Assembly (NCBI GenBank): GCA_947683425.1
Contig: CANTUQ010000050.1
Location: 8,114,501 to 8,178,500, forward strand
Length of the DNA: 64,000 nt
DNA from: Excoecaria cochinchinensis
Taxonomy: Eukaryota; Streptophyta; Magnoliopsida; Malpighiales; Euphorbiaceae
Reading direction: 5' to 3'
Both the position numbers and the translations under genes were made by a program. Shown in pieces: positions 1-12,943 of the stretch; the first letter of the stretch is position 1, and each line of letters opens with the position of its first letter. The notes beneath the pieces are model-generated. The model was given only the letters and a program-made list of their open reading frames with translations, had not been told where the DNA came from and did no database searches.

Positions 1-472
1 TATTAAAATACATAATCAATTACTCATATAAATATTATGCCAAAAATAGATGAGTATTGGTTGAGTGATGCTAAAAATAAATTGAATTATTGATAAGGTG
101 ATTAATATTATATACCCATACATTTACATCAATTGGTAAAATTTCATTTTTAATACATGTTTATTTATAAATAGATTTTTAATTTACATACTCATATAAA
201 AATTGTGACGAAAATAGATAAATATTAGTTGAATGACACTAAAAGTAAATAAAATTAATTGCATATTCATATAGATATAGTAATTAAATTTATCAAATTA
301 ATAATTAAAATATCCATTTTAATTTATTAACTATTTATTATATTAATTTAGTGCATTAAAATATTTAATACAAATAATTATGAAACAAAATTTATATAAT
401 AAATATATAATATAAATTATAAATAATATTTATATATAAATTACTAGTATTATATATAATAAGTAATAAATA
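1..472. other. AT-rich intergenic DNA, no gene seen
   Basis: Very AT-rich sequence with short A/T runs. No coding exon, RNA gene or recognisable transposon domain was found on either strand. Confidence 0.6.
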
Positions 473-692
473 TCGGTTCTTTCGGTCCAATTCGGTTCCA
501 AAACAGTTCGGTACTGTTCAATACGGTTCTCGGTCCGGTTCCAGTACAATTCGGTTCGGTTCTAGTCAAAAAGTCAACGGTACAATTCGGTTCGGTTCTA
601 GTCAAAAAAGTCAACGGTACAATTCGGTTCTGGATCTTTTTCTTCGGAATTTCGGTTCGGTACAGAAAGATCCAGACCCGTGTACACCCCTA
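473..692. mobile_element. End of a hAT-like element (other end not seen)
   Basis: A block rich in TTCGGTTC / GGTTCCAG motifs ends in GTGTACACCCCTAC, which resembles the right end of the complete 941-bp hAT-type MITE at 34970-35910 (TGTACACCCCTA). Inside it a 36-37 bp unit (from about 545) is repeated about 2.4 times. No matching left end (TAGGGGTGTAC type) lies upstream in the window, so this is a truncated copy or its partner lies outside. The family call rests on the terminal motif only. Confidence 0.45.
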
Positions 693-1524
693 CTTATTAC
701 AAATGAAATTCTATCTTCTAATTGCATGTCCCATATGGGATCTGCAAGTTGATGGTCCATAGGATACAATAATCATCAATTAAGAGATAAAATTCTATTA
801 CCAGTATAATTTCGTAAATAATTTATATGAAAAAAAATTCATAAAAATTACCCTTCCACGTACGTTAATTATATAATAAACATATAAATAAAGTAATCTT
901 ATATAAAATATAAGATATATATACGTTTTCTTTTAAACAAAAAAGATATGTATACGTTTCAAGGTGCACAGTATACTCTAAGAGAATATCAATAAAATAA
1001 ATATTAAAAAATTAATGAATATTACATTGAAAGAGAGAAAAAAAATATTTAAAAAATAAATTTAAAAAGTAAAAATGAAAAAAAAAATTGAAAATTTTAA
1101 GTGAAATAGTAGGAGCATGTATGGCTCAAAATCAAATATAATTTCATTATTATTAATTATTATTTCATAATTATCTTTGAAAATTATAGCTTTCTAATTA
1201 TAATTGTAAATCTATGTTGCTAACAATAATTTAATTGACAATACATAGTTTTTTATTAGAATAAATTAAATTTCTTAGCTAGTTAAACAAATATAATATT
1301 GAAAAGTTATCATTAAATTTTCACTGATTTAGATAATGTTTATCAAAATACTAATTGAATATTAAAATTTCATAATTATTTTTAATTAAGGAAAAAATTA
1401 ATTAATTACCAAATTAATGAGGATAAATCTCAAACACTTCTTTCATATAAATTATTTAATTTTCAAACAAAATATACACTTCTCTCATGAAAACTATAAA
1501 ACACCGTGTTATTATATGCCATCT

Positions 1525-1555
<31 letters not shown>
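693..1555. other. AT-rich intergenic DNA, no gene seen
   Basis: AT-rich sequence that ends in a (TA)n tract at about 1529-1555. The 74-codon open frame at 1417-1641 runs across the microsatellite into the MITE that follows and has no coding character. Confidence 0.6.
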
Positions 1556-1557
<2 letters not shown>

Positions 1558-2023
1558 CTAAAGATGCATTTTTGCCCTTATCGTTTGTCAAAATGGACAA
1601 ATTTACCCTCAACGTTTATTTTGGTGCAAATTTACCCTTAATGTTTGTAAAATTAGAAACTTTTGCCCCTACCGTTAGCGGTCAACTAACTTATTAATGG
1701 TCAAAGTTACCGGTAATTGACGGTAGGGGCAAAAATCTCCTATTTTACAAACGTTAGGGCCAAATTTGCACGTTTGAAAAAATGTTAGGGGCAAAAATAT
1801 ACTTTTGGCACCCAAACGTTTGATTCACATGTCCAATAGATATATGACACGTATCCCATTAACAGTCAATAAACGTATTAACGGTCAAAATTAGAGGCAC
1901 TTGACGGTAGGAGCAAAAATCTTCTATTTTACAAACGTTAAGGAAATATGTGTCTAAAAATAAACGTTAGAGGCAAATTTATCCATTTTGGTAAACGATA
2001 GCGGCAAAAATACGCCTTTAACC
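1556..2023. mobile_element. Foldback MITE inside a TA microsatellite
   Basis: The left end (GGCTAAAGATGCATTTTTGC) and the reverse complement of the right end (GGTTAAAGGCGTATTTTTGC) match closely. The inverted similarity continues for roughly 130 bp, through motifs such as AAAATGGACAAATTT and AACGTTTATTTT. The element is 468 bp, encodes nothing, and is flanked on both sides by (TA)n. A TA target duplication therefore fits but cannot be proven inside a TA repeat. Internal direct repeats (ACGGTAGGGGCAAAAATC type at about 1722 and 1904) add further secondary structure. The superfamily is open: Mariner/Stowaway-like by TA target, Mutator-like by long terminal inverted repeats. Confidence 0.6.
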
Positions 2024-2079
2024 TATATATATATATATACATACACGCACATATGTATGTATGTATATATATACATCTA

Positions 2080-2111
<32 letters not shown>

Positions 2112-2162
2112 GATGTATATATATACATACATACATACATGTATATATATGTATGTATATGC
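2024..2162. repeat. (TA)n / (TATG)n microsatellite
   Basis: Alternating TA runs interspersed with ATGT/ACAT tetranucleotide tracts. Open frames on both strands across it (Tyr/Ile/His-rich) are translations of the repeat. Confidence 0.85.
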
Positions 2163-3466
2163 TATTAATTTTTTTTACTTTTAAGGTATTTTTTTTTTAT
2201 TTTTAAGTTAGGTTACAGTGGATAAAATAATTTCTTGAAAGTATACTATGATTTATTGAAAGTATAGAGTGATTTTTTGGAAATATAATAATTTTATCTC
2301 ATACACAAATTCATGAAAGGGAAGAACGAAATTTGAACACTAGTAATCAGCTTCTATTTTTTTAAAAAAAAAAAAAATTAATGTAATGCATTAGCCACCG
2401 TTATAATTTTTTATTGTAATTTTGCTTTTAAAAATAAGAATTTTAAGGAAAATAAATTTCTTATTGTGCTAAAGCACTTAAAAAAATAAAATAGAACTTG
2501 AAACTAACAAATATAAGCCAAAGCAATTAATTGAAGAGCATGTATATATACCATTTAGCAACAACAATACTATGATATAGAAATTTCAATCAAATAAAAA
2601 TAATAGAAACAATAAATGGATGAGTAAATAATTAATTATCTCTCTCTTTCTAAGTCAAGAGTATGTTTTAAAATATAGAATGCACAATATAACCAAATTC
2701 GCAGAAAAAAAAAAAACAAGGAATTACCTTCCTTATCATTTAATTTATATGGCTATATTGATTGGTTTTATTAGAAGTTCATAGTTACTAAATGACTTTA
2801 ATTAGATAATTCTATATTATTTTTTTCAATTATTAAAAGATAATAATAATTCTGTAATTTCATAAGAAATTAGAAATTCTATAAAGATTAGGACTAAATA
2901 AAATAAATTACAAATTAATATGATAAATTAATGAAAAAAATATAATTATTTTTTTTCAAACGAAAGTCTCCTGAAATCACTCTAATGACTTTTATTATAT
3001 ATATTTATTATATATATATGAAAAAGTAAAAACTAACTAAAAAATATAAAAATAAATTTTAATTAAAAATATAAAATAAAATCCTAATCTAATGAAAAAA
3101 TATGAATTTTAATAAGAAAATACGAAGAATTTCAATCTTAACAAGAAAATCCTATTCTAAACAAAAGAGGATTCCAATCTTATCTAGAAAATCGTATTCT
3201 AAAGAAAAGGTAGGGAAGTCAAAATGCTTTTCGGCTAATATAATTTCTCCTTGTGAAACGGTAGCGTTTGCCCACACAGAATATGGAGGAAGCTGAACTC
3301 GAGCTCTAGATTGCCGTTAGTTGAAACCCTCGTTTGCCAGTCTGCTTCAGCTAACAATTAGGGCTTTGCTGTACATATCTCTTCCGTAATTGTCTTGTTT
3401 TTGGGTATCGATAATAATTTCGCTCATTGATCATAAACTTGCTTTGCAGGGAGTGGATTTATTATC
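2163..3466 (+). promoter_or_regulatory. Upstream region, promoter and 5'UTR of the UCH gene
   Basis: 2163-3200 is AT-rich with no gene. From about 3240 the sequence becomes more GC-balanced, as expected near a transcription start. The likely 5'UTR runs up to the ATG at 3467. A pyrimidine-rich stretch ending in TTTGCAG at 3449 looks like a 3' splice site 17 nt before the ATG, so a 5'UTR intron is probable. Its donor was not determined. The 64-codon frame at 3102-3296 is considered non-coding. Confidence 0.5.
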
Positions 3467-6400
3467 ATGTCTTGGTGCACTATTGAATCCGATCCGGGTA
3501 TGCTTTTAGTTATTTATTTATTCTCACCCCAATTTTTTGTTAGGGCTAAAATTTTTGTATCAGTTATATTAATTCTTATTGTCTTCATATGTGGATTATT
3601 TAGCTGAAGAATAAATTCATCTCTTTGCTCTGCCGAGATTCGCATTCTTTGGTATCGTCTTCTCGTGGATCTGTCTATTGGGACTTTGCTTTTATTTTCT
3701 CTGAATTAATATGCTTCTAGTACGTAGAAAGTAGAAACCTTCAATTAAACCTTAGTTTTTTTATTTGCATGTTTGTTCTTTCTCCTAATCCAAGTTCTTA
3801 TTTTAGTGCATAGACCTAAATTTTATTGTTTTATTGATTATAGAATAGGAGATTCTTAAGTTCAACTCAATCATCAAATGCTTAGTAAAATTTATGTAAC
3901 TCTTTACATTAAAATCACTCGCCAACTCTAAGGTGGGTGGGTGGGAAACTGAAAACAACTGACAGTATCGCATGGTAACTGGACACTCTATACTACCTAT
4001 AGGGAAATCAAAGACTACTGTTTTTATAGAAGAATTTTTAAGCCAATGACTTCATGTCCAATCTGAATTGCACTCTGATGTTTTTTCCCATGACTATTAT
4101 TAGGTCTTTCAATGTAGAATGGTGAAGTATCAAATTATGTATTTTGACAACCAGCTGACATGACAAACTATGTAGAGTAGTAGTTAATAGGATCATATAA
4201 AAATCTTGAGCTTAATCAAAGTTTTCCCATCCATATTAGCTTCCACTAGTGTTATTGAATAGTTCTTTCATACGGTTTTATCACTTCCACCAGAAGATTT
4301 AAAATGATAAGTTATTAATTAGATGCCATTAAGTTGTAGAAGAGTGGTTTGTAAGGTTAATATTTGAGGAGAAGGTTGACATATATATATATATGCATCA
4401 ATACATCTGAAACGTGCTTGTATGATTAGGTTTCTTGCATATATAGCTGTAATATGTTCTTTTAAGGCAGAATATATTAAGAACCAGAATTTCGTGGCAG
4501 TTATTCTGCTTGTCCTATAACCAGAAGATTTAGTCCATGGGTTAAACCTTGATGTGTTCTTTCCTTTTCAATATCTTTTTAGCATCTCTGCAACATACAT
4601 TTGGTTAGGTTAAATTATCTGCATCACCTATTAACCAATCTGCTTGCAATGGTACTTTGGGATTGCCCATTTTATTCAATTTGATTAAACAAAGTGGAAA
4701 TGCAAACATCATAATAGGTCCAAATTTTCTAATGGTATTTTCTTAATTGACCAAATTTTATTTTTTTCTATTTGTAAGAAAATTGCTTTTAGCTTTTACA
4801 TCTGAATAACGAAAAATCTTCATTTTGCAAAAGGAAAAAAAAAAGTTTGTACAACAATTATTAGTTTTTTAAACAATTTGACACCATGCAACATGTTCAT
4901 TTCTCCAAGCAACCTTCTGTAGTTATTTGTCTTTGCTGAATTTGTCAAAGAGTAGACTGAAATAAATTCTCATATTTAACTGTTGTGCTGAACCCTTTTC
5001 AGTTGATGTTTGATGCCCTTGCGTAGATTTTAAATTTACCAGTGAGGTGAGAATTTGCAGTAATTATCAAGGAATTTGCTGAGGTCTTTGCTGGCATTTC
5101 AGGTGTTTTTACAGAACTTATTCAACAAATGCAAGTGAAAGGTGTGCAGGTACAATTCTGATTTTGTATTATGCTATTTCTGTTGCGTTTTGTTATCCTG
5201 TCAAGATCTTTTATTTATGATTGTTGTTACATTCACCATTTTATTGCATAATAAATAACTGCTATAATCTGGATTTTTATTGAATTTATACTTGCAGCTT
5301 AATTTTGAATGTTATTTTATGTGGATTTCGAGTTGCCATTTCTTTAAAATATATATTTATGCACACACAGATAGATAAACAAACATACTGATAGTCATAA
5401 ATATGTATATATGTACCTATTACGGGTGTAAATGTGTTGTAATTTTGTAAGTTAGTTGCTAATACAAAAAAGCCTGTTAAAACATGTGAAGGACATGATT
5501 CATAAAACAAAAGATTGCTGTGGATTTCTTAAATGGAAAAAGTATAACAAGCGGGCAAATGCCTGTGTGAATCTTATGTGGAAATTAATATTCTCCAAAT
5601 TCAAGTACACTTCATCTTTCTTATCCATGTAACTACAATTTCACCAGTACAATGTGCTTAATGTCAGAACCTGATAATTGTTATTATCCCCACCATTGCA
5701 GTGCCTGTATTATTACTGGTTTGCCACCTTTAAGACCACAAACATGATTGTAAATGTTGTTAGTGCCATCATCTCCACTGTTTTATATCCATTTTGGTTT
5801 GCGATGTATAACAATGAATTCTTTGATTTTCCAAATGGTTCTCCAGTGAAGAAAACAAAGATAAAAATATGTTATTTTTAAGTCCTTCATTGATCAAGAG
5901 AGGGTCTTAACTAGGCAATTGGTACATGTAGTGAATGGGAGCAAACAAAAATCACAGGAAAGAATGGAAAAGAGCAATGCACTAAATAATTACATATAAC
6001 ATAGCCAATACACTATAATCTTGATCTTATCATTTGCTATTTGGGCAGTTTCTTGATCGGTATCCATTTTGGAAGTTTCTTGAACAGTGGCTTTCCCTTG
6101 TTGTTTCTTTTATATGGAATCATAACACACACACATATATATATATATTCTCCCATGAGGCTTTATGCACATTATGTTGTTTGTTTTTTCTGAGTAATGA
6201 TTTTATAACACGAGTGTATTTCTGATTTTTTTTTCCTTGCTCATCAGTTGTTTAAATATCTCTGCTTGAGTGTGAAACTGTCAATCTGCATGATAGTTTT
6301 CCCTTTTTAGGCTAAGTGGTATTGGAGTCAGACCTAGCAACTACAGCTCTTTGCTAGGATTTCCACTGTCAATTGTTCTAGGACTTGCCATCTGTTGAAT

Positions 6401-7697
6401 GCACTTTACAGTATATTAACTAATTATTGGCTATATCTTCCTTTTTACACGTGAATGTCAATATGTTATCTTGCTACGTCTTGGCAGGTTGAGGAGTTAT
6501 ATTCTTTGGATCTTGATTCTCTTGATGACCTTAGGTTGGTTTCTGAATTTTATTGCCTTGTAATGTTTTTAATCCTAGTTTTTCACATTAACATATAAAT
6601 TTCTCTCCTTTTTTTTTTAAGGCCTGTATATGGGTTGATTTTCCTGTTCAAATGGCATCCAGGGGAAAAAGATGAACGTCCTGTAATCAAGGACTCAAAC
6701 TCCAATCTTTTTTTTGCCAGTCAGGTCTGTTACCATGATATCCATATCTGAGATATTGTTAGTTTGCATTTAGGCTTTTCCCATTCCTGTCTCTCTCCAC
6801 CCCTTTTTGTTCATAATTGTGTAGTAGGTCATGAACAATATTAACTTTAAATAAGTTCTTATTTGCTCTCTCCCTTTTTTCTTTCTCTTAATTGTGATGT
6901 AGGTTATTAACAATGCTTGTGCAACCCAAGCAATTCTGTCAATTTTAATGAACTGTTCAGATATTGACATTGGCCCAGAATTGTCAAAATTGAAAGAATT
7001 CACTAAGAATTTTCCACCTGAACTCAAAGGTTTGGCCATTAACAATAGTGAGGTTATACGTGCTGCTCATAACAGTTTTGCAAGACCTGAGCCTTTTGTT
7101 CCTGAAGAGCAGAAGACTGCAGGAAAAGATGACGATGTCTACCATTTCATAAGTTATTTGCCTGTTGATGGTGTGCTATATGAGCTTGATGGCTTGAAAG
7201 AGGGTCCCATTAGCCTTGGCCAGTGCTCTGGTGGGGCCAATGATCCGGACTGGTTGCATATGGTGCAACCAGTGATCCAAGAACGCATAGAGAGGTATTC
7301 AAAAAGTGAAATAAGATTCAATCTCATGGCATTGATTAAGAATAGGAGAGAAATTTATACTGCTGAACTCAAGGAGCTCCAAAGGAGGAGGGAACGCATC
7401 TTGCAGCAGCTGTCTGCATCCCAATCTGACAGACTGGTGGACAATAGCAACTATGATGCATTGAACAAATCACTATCTGAGGTAAATTCTGGGATTGAAG
7501 CTGCAACCGAAAAGATCCTGGTGGAGGAGGAGAAATTCAAGAAGTGGAAAACAGAAAATATTCGGAGGAAGCACAATTATATACCCTTTTTATTTAACTT
7601 CCTGAAGATTCTTGCTGAAAAGAAGCAGTTGAAGCCCCTAATCGAGAAGGCCAAGCAAAAGACAGGACGGTTTGAAGGAAATGTGTTTTCTGGTTAG
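3467..7697 (+). CDS. UCH2: Ubiquitin C-terminal hydrolase, UCH37/UCH-L5 family
   Basis: Thiol protease of peptidase family C12 that removes ubiquitin from conjugates; family members associate with the 26S proteasome through RPN13 and, in animals, with INO80. Coding exons are 3467-3497, 5103-5149, 6488-6534, 6622-6724 and 6903-7697, all with GT-AG borders, giving 1,023 nt or 340 residues, close to the family length. The catalytic set is complete by position: oxyanion Gln76 (FFASQ), Cys82 (NNACATQA), His157 (DDDVYHF) and Asp172 (YELDGL). Residues of about 240-330 form the coiled-coil/ULD tail, including YIPFLFNFLKILAEKKQL, the part that binds the proteasome receptor in relatives. The start MSWCTIESDPG fits the conserved family N-terminus. 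It converges with the MFSD12-like gene downstream. No defects were seen. The plant paralogue (UCH1 versus UCH2) is not resolved; the symbol is the nearest family name. Confidence 0.93.
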
Positions 7698-8575
7698 CTA
7701 AGAATTCAAATGATTTTCATTTATGTTCTCACATGATAGGATTATTCAGTGATTCGAGTGTTGGCATATTTTATAAAGAACTTAGGTGTTGGCATATTTT
7801 CCGGACATTGTTGAAGTCTTTGCTGGTGGTTCTCTTTGCTTTTGTCAAAGGTGACATGAAGCTTGAGGGACTCCGTAATTATACTTAACATATGGAATCA
7901 CTGGTTTCCTTATCTTTTTGAAGATAATTCCTTTTATCTTAGAGATTTAGTAGTGGACATACCTTTTATCTTAGAGATTTAGTAGTAGACATACAATTAA
8001 TTGGTGGAAAATTTAGTTTTCAATTTCGGCATGATAAGTATTATTAGAACAGAACAAATTGAAAAGGTTTCAACTTCTTGGTTAATTGTGTAGCTATTCT
8101 GTTAAAAATTGTATATAATAACGTCCTCAGTTAAAAAAGTTAAACATTACATTATGGTAAAATAATACTTTCAAAATTAACAAAACAATACTTTTAGGTT
8201 CTTTCATATTTTTTAAGCAAAAGTACATTTCATATCCAAACAAAAATTCATAAAAGGATAATGTTGTTCAATCAGAACAATGCATTGATTAAAACGTTGA
8301 TCTCAATATTTCTTCCATACAACCTCTGTGTATTCATACAAATGTTACATCATAAATGACTATCAAATGAACTATGTCAATAACGAAATGCTTTAGAAGA
8401 ATGGAGCAATATTGATCATCAATTCTAAGAAACAAAAAGAATTATATATAAACTAAACCTGCAAGCTTGGTTTTGAACTGATGTAAACATAAAATCCGTA
8501 CATCAAGCCGAGTGGAATTGCTGTGCCATAGCTCCATTTGGTTGCATCTTTTAGCAACAAATAGGCTCCTCATTA
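7698..8575. other. Intergenic region between convergent genes
   Basis: Holds the 3'UTR of the UCH gene (from 7698) and, on the other strand, that of the MFSD12-like gene (from 8575 downward). A 32-bp unit (CCTTTTATCTTAGAGATTTA...) is duplicated in tandem at 7930-7993, and a GTGTTGGCATATTTT motif occurs twice near 7758-7801. No other gene was found. Confidence 0.6.
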
Positions 8576-11500
8576 TCATTCCAAAAGTGGTTCCATCAGG
8601 GGCTTGGGATACGATGAGTGGAGTTTCATAGTGTATGTAACAGCCACCCCTATAAGAGAACAAGAAGCTGGCACCAGCCCCAAACCGTATCTGGTGACTG
8701 AAATATGCTCTATTGAAATGTTATTTTGGACTCTCGGTGATACGCCTGCAATGAGGAAAATGTAGTCTTAAGTAGGTTTTACATATAGATGCAGCGTAAA
8801 GAAACAAAGGGTAGGACGAGAATCTGCAAAATTCTCATCATAATTGAGGTTAAATACAGGGACCAATTTTGCTGAATTTGGCGCGCACAAAACATTTTAC
8901 ACCGCCTTATTTTACGTATTTCTCAGTTGTGGGAGAAAAGGAGCATATGGAGCAACTGGATACAAACTTACTTTGAAATGACTGAAGGGCATAGAGAGCA
9001 AGGCCACATGAAATCTTTTCTAAGAAGCTAAGTGATCCATAGACAAATGCACAACCATTCAAATCTGAACCAACTAGAACACTTTGCATGCTTACTCCAG
9101 TTACCTGTAATTCATATTCGTAAGAGAGGAAATAGCAAAAGTAAACAGCAAGAATTTATCATCTGCAGTTCCAAGTGCAAGAAAAGTCCAACTTGTCACC
9201 ATACAGTTGCAAGCAAGGGTAGAAATGGAGTAAGCAACATCGGTTAATAATTATCCTTAAATTCTAATGTGCATTGTAAAGCAGAGATGAAAGCAGATTT
9301 CCACATCATACCGCCATTAGAGCATTTGCTATCCCAATAAATATGGATATGGCATAGATGAATATGCTCATGCTTGGAGGCAACAGAAGAATGCATACAC
9401 CACAGAATAGCCAAAGAATGCCTCCAGCAGAATAGTATGCTTTCAGGCGCTCTCCAGTCCACGATATTTCCTACATCAGATATGTCAGTGACTAAAGTAA
9501 TTAAATCAATCACATGAGCTTTCAAAGAAACCAAGACGGAAATATGAGGACCACCTGCATAACAACAGATATGACAAAGCTGCTGATGTAGATGATTGCA
9601 GGAACCTATTCATATCAATCAAACAACAAATCAACCTTGTTCGTATTTATAATCAAAATTATGTATGTACAAATGCATATTTGAACGCTGCAATGCATGC
9701 TGGTAAGGTCTTTGCACATACCAAAGCTTTAGCAGATTGGGCCATTCGCAAATCATTAATCACATAGAATGCAAGATATGCCTGAGAAAAAAAAGCCATC
9801 TTAAGCAGATAGACAACTTGAAAGGAAAGCCAGTCTCTCGCAATCCTCAAGGAATTTTAGCTTTTCCCAAGTAAAAAATAGTGGAAATGGAGTATCTCAC
9901 CACTCAAGGAAATTTAAAAACAAAAAAAAAAAGATGTGACATTAATCACTTAATTTGAGCTATGTGACAAAGGAAATGTACGCTGACCTGTGAAACATTT
10001 TGTACAAGTCGGGTAAGCATGTATACAAGTCCAACTTGATAGTACAAAAGTTTTTTAAACCAGTAAGTCCATGATATCCTTGCACAACTATTTCCATGTA
10101 AACTTGTCTTTAATCTACATTAAAAAGACAAGTCCATTAGTCCAATTAATTTAGCAGCAGCAATAACAGATCAGAAAAAGCATTATGAGAACCATCAATG
10201 GTGCGTTCCTTTATAGCTACACATTATAATAATTAAATACAATGATTTTTGCTTATTGGTCAGTTATGTGTACTTTGCCTACACAACACATAACTGGCGG
10301 AGAGGTTTATGAAAGTTTAGAAATACCTTGGTTCCTTTGTTCCAATATAAAATAGTCCTATGAAGCAGCATCCAACAAAAATTGACAAGTATGCAATCCA
10401 ACGATACTGTTCAATCATGAGCAATATTTTAAGGACTAAAAGAAGCTCATTAACAGTCAGATTGAGAGCCACATCTGAAGCTAATTCTTACCTGGTTTTC
10501 AATATCAGCATGTGTTTTTGCACTGGTGGCATTGAATACTACTAAAGCAATCGCAAAGAGGCTAAGATTAGCAACCTATAAAACGTCCACAAATGAGCCA
10601 ACCTTCAATGTGATGAAAAGCAACAATTAAATTACTATTCAGAGGGAAATTTGACCATTGTAAAAGCATTTCGGCAGCTTGCCATTGCCACCCTGCTTGT
10701 GGAATTCAAAGAGATGCAATTCACCATAGACCTTCAAATCAAAACAATAGCAGATCATGATACAAGTAATTTAATGCATGACTTGTTAAAAACGTTAGAT
10801 ATTTTCAAGAAGACACCAACAGTTCATTCTGAAATGAAGAATGTATAAAAATGCATGCTTATCAACTGGCAAGCATTGAACTATTAGAGGAATTTACATG
10901 TGTGAAACTTGAGTAGCTGCCCAACCCACATTGAAGATTGCAGCAAAGACGCTGTAAGAAACTGTTTCTACAGTGGATGAACAGGTAGCCAAGATTTTGC
11001 AAGGGAAACAGACACCGAAAACAGAAGAAAATGAAATGGCAACCAGAATAGATCCTGCACCATGCCATATTTTGAAATGTCCATACCTGTCTATCTATCA
11101 AGTAAAAGAATTGTAAACAAAATAATTACTCCAAGAAATTGTTTACGTTTACCGAAAGCATAAAAAAACATTCAACAATTTACAAGCTCCAAAAATTTCA
11201 AGTACAAGGAAATTAAATTACAAGATGATAGCCCATATCAATATAACATTTTTTTTTTAACTGGATCAAGATAACATGTTTGTGTCGCCCAGTTACGGGA
11301 AACAGTTTCGGATAAAGAGCAATTACATATGCCCACAAAGCTCCTTCCAAACCTTTTTTTTTTAATGTTTTCATCTGCCTAAAAGTGCATATGCATGTTA
11401 TCTGAATGGAATTTCAAAATACAATGATGAAAAACCAGTATGCCCTGGTTTTAGTCAGCACAAGGTAGAGCTTCCCAACATTACAAGAGCTTGATGGCTG

Positions 11501-12943
11501 CTATGTTTTTATCTGCCTAAGAGTGCATATGCATGAAATCTGAAAAATGGGAGGTCAAACTGGTATGAAGAAAATCAAGTTATTTCCTCGCTTTTAATCA
11601 GTCTAAGGTAGATTTTCCCAAAGTAACAAAAGCTTGACAGCTAATATATAAGTGTACGATAGAGTCCCAACATTACAAGAGTTTGATGGCTGCTATGTTT
11701 TTGTCTGCCTAAGAGTGCATATGCATGAAATCTGAAAAATGGGAGCTAAAAATGTTATAAAGAAAAATAAGTTATTTCCTCGCTTTAATCAATATAAGGT
11801 AGATTTTCCTGAAGTAACAAAAGCTTGACAGCCAATATATAAGTGTACAGTTGAGTTCCATGAACCCACTATAGCTTCAGAAGATATAATACTCAAAACC
11901 TAAACCCAAGTCAAGAGATCGCTTGCTTCTTTATTACACCTTATTTACATGAGAAGCAGATGTACAAATCTTAGTGTAATGTCAAAAGCAGCAGTGAGAT
12001 TTACTTAAACTAATAAGCATGTGGTTCAAAACGCAAAACAATTCATGTTCTTGGCTGTTGCATTAATCAATAATCTTTTCCTGCACTAAGAACGTCCTTA
12101 AATAATTCACAACATTTGAAATACATAATATGTCAACAGTTTCTCCAAATATTTTGAAGACACATTTTTACTTTATACTCTGCTAACTTGTGTTGTATAA
12201 AACAAAATTTCCCTATTGTAATTGGTTTAAAAATCATGATGAGCATGTATTTGATGAGTCTACATAACACAAACAACTTCAACAGCTCTGCACTTATCCA
12301 CAAAACTTAATTAAAAGAGCCAATACACTATATGACAAATAGAAATTTATAAGACAAGTAAATTAAAAAGATTACAATCAGATGGAGATTGGAATGAGCA
12401 AAACTATAATCCAAACAAACTAAAAGAAAATCTGTATTTCCAATGACTGCTTATGTGTTGTTTTTAAATACCAGTTCGCCTGTAAATATGGTAGCAAATC
12501 CATCAGCTACCTGACCAGAAAGCATTACAGCAGCAGCATCTCTGGAAAATAAATTGACTATAACATAAGAGCCCAGTGGAACTAATATAAGAAAAGAATA
12601 TAAGTTCACGTTTGTATAACAGTGGGAGAAAGAGTAAGCTCATTTGCAGAATGCATGCACATGTGAGAAAGATGAACAAAGGCACTGGCAAAAACACCCA
12701 AATATAAAGATTCAACTAAGCTTTAGGAGAAAAGATCACGAATTTAATTACTTCATGCAAACTGCTGATTTGGAAAGGTATATACCTTGGGGAAAGTCCA
12801 ATATCTGTTAAGAACAATAAGAGATAGGTAAACCAACAAGCAGCAGTGATGTCATTTAGCATATGGCCCACGCCGTAATAGAAAACAGACCATCTTCCAA
12901 CGGGCTCTGGATATGAACTACTTCCTTCAAGATCATCACCCAT
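8576..12943 (-). CDS. MFSD12-like major facilitator transporter
   Basis: Polytopic membrane protein of the glycoside-pentoside-hexuronide-like branch of the major facilitator superfamily. Animal MFSD12 imports cysteine into lysosomes and melanosomes; the plant substrate is not known to me. Coding exons on the minus strand are 12943-12786, 12541-12472, 11094-10898, 10731-10656, 10575-10492, 10406-10327, 10114-9988, 9781-9722, 9605-9555, 9470-9312, 9104-8972 and 8745-8576, all GT-AG. They sum to 1,365 nt, or 454 residues. Family landmarks include YGVGHMLNDITAACWFTYLL in exon 1, GQVADGFATIFTGEL in exon 2, IDRYGHFKIWHGAGS in exon 3, NCISLNSTSR and SCRNAFTM in exon 4, and YYQVGLVYMLTRLVQNVSQ in exon 7. 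About 12 hydrophobic segments are expected. The start ATG sits a short way inside the second transcribed exon. No frameshift or stop was seen. Confidence 0.9.
11365..11870. repeat. Three tandem copies of a ~140-190 bp unit in a transporter intron
   Basis: Units begin at 11365, 11503 and 11695, each with ATGTTTT-TCTGCCTAA-AGTGCATATGCATG and then a segment ending in CAACATTACAAGAG or a diverged form of it. Units two and three are 192 bp apart and very similar; unit one lacks about 50 bp. The block lies inside intron 2 of the MFSD12-like gene and does not touch a splice site. Confidence 0.75.

Noticed and set aside
2024..2206. Tyr/Ile-rich frames on both strands
   Set aside because: Translations of a TA/TATG microsatellite.
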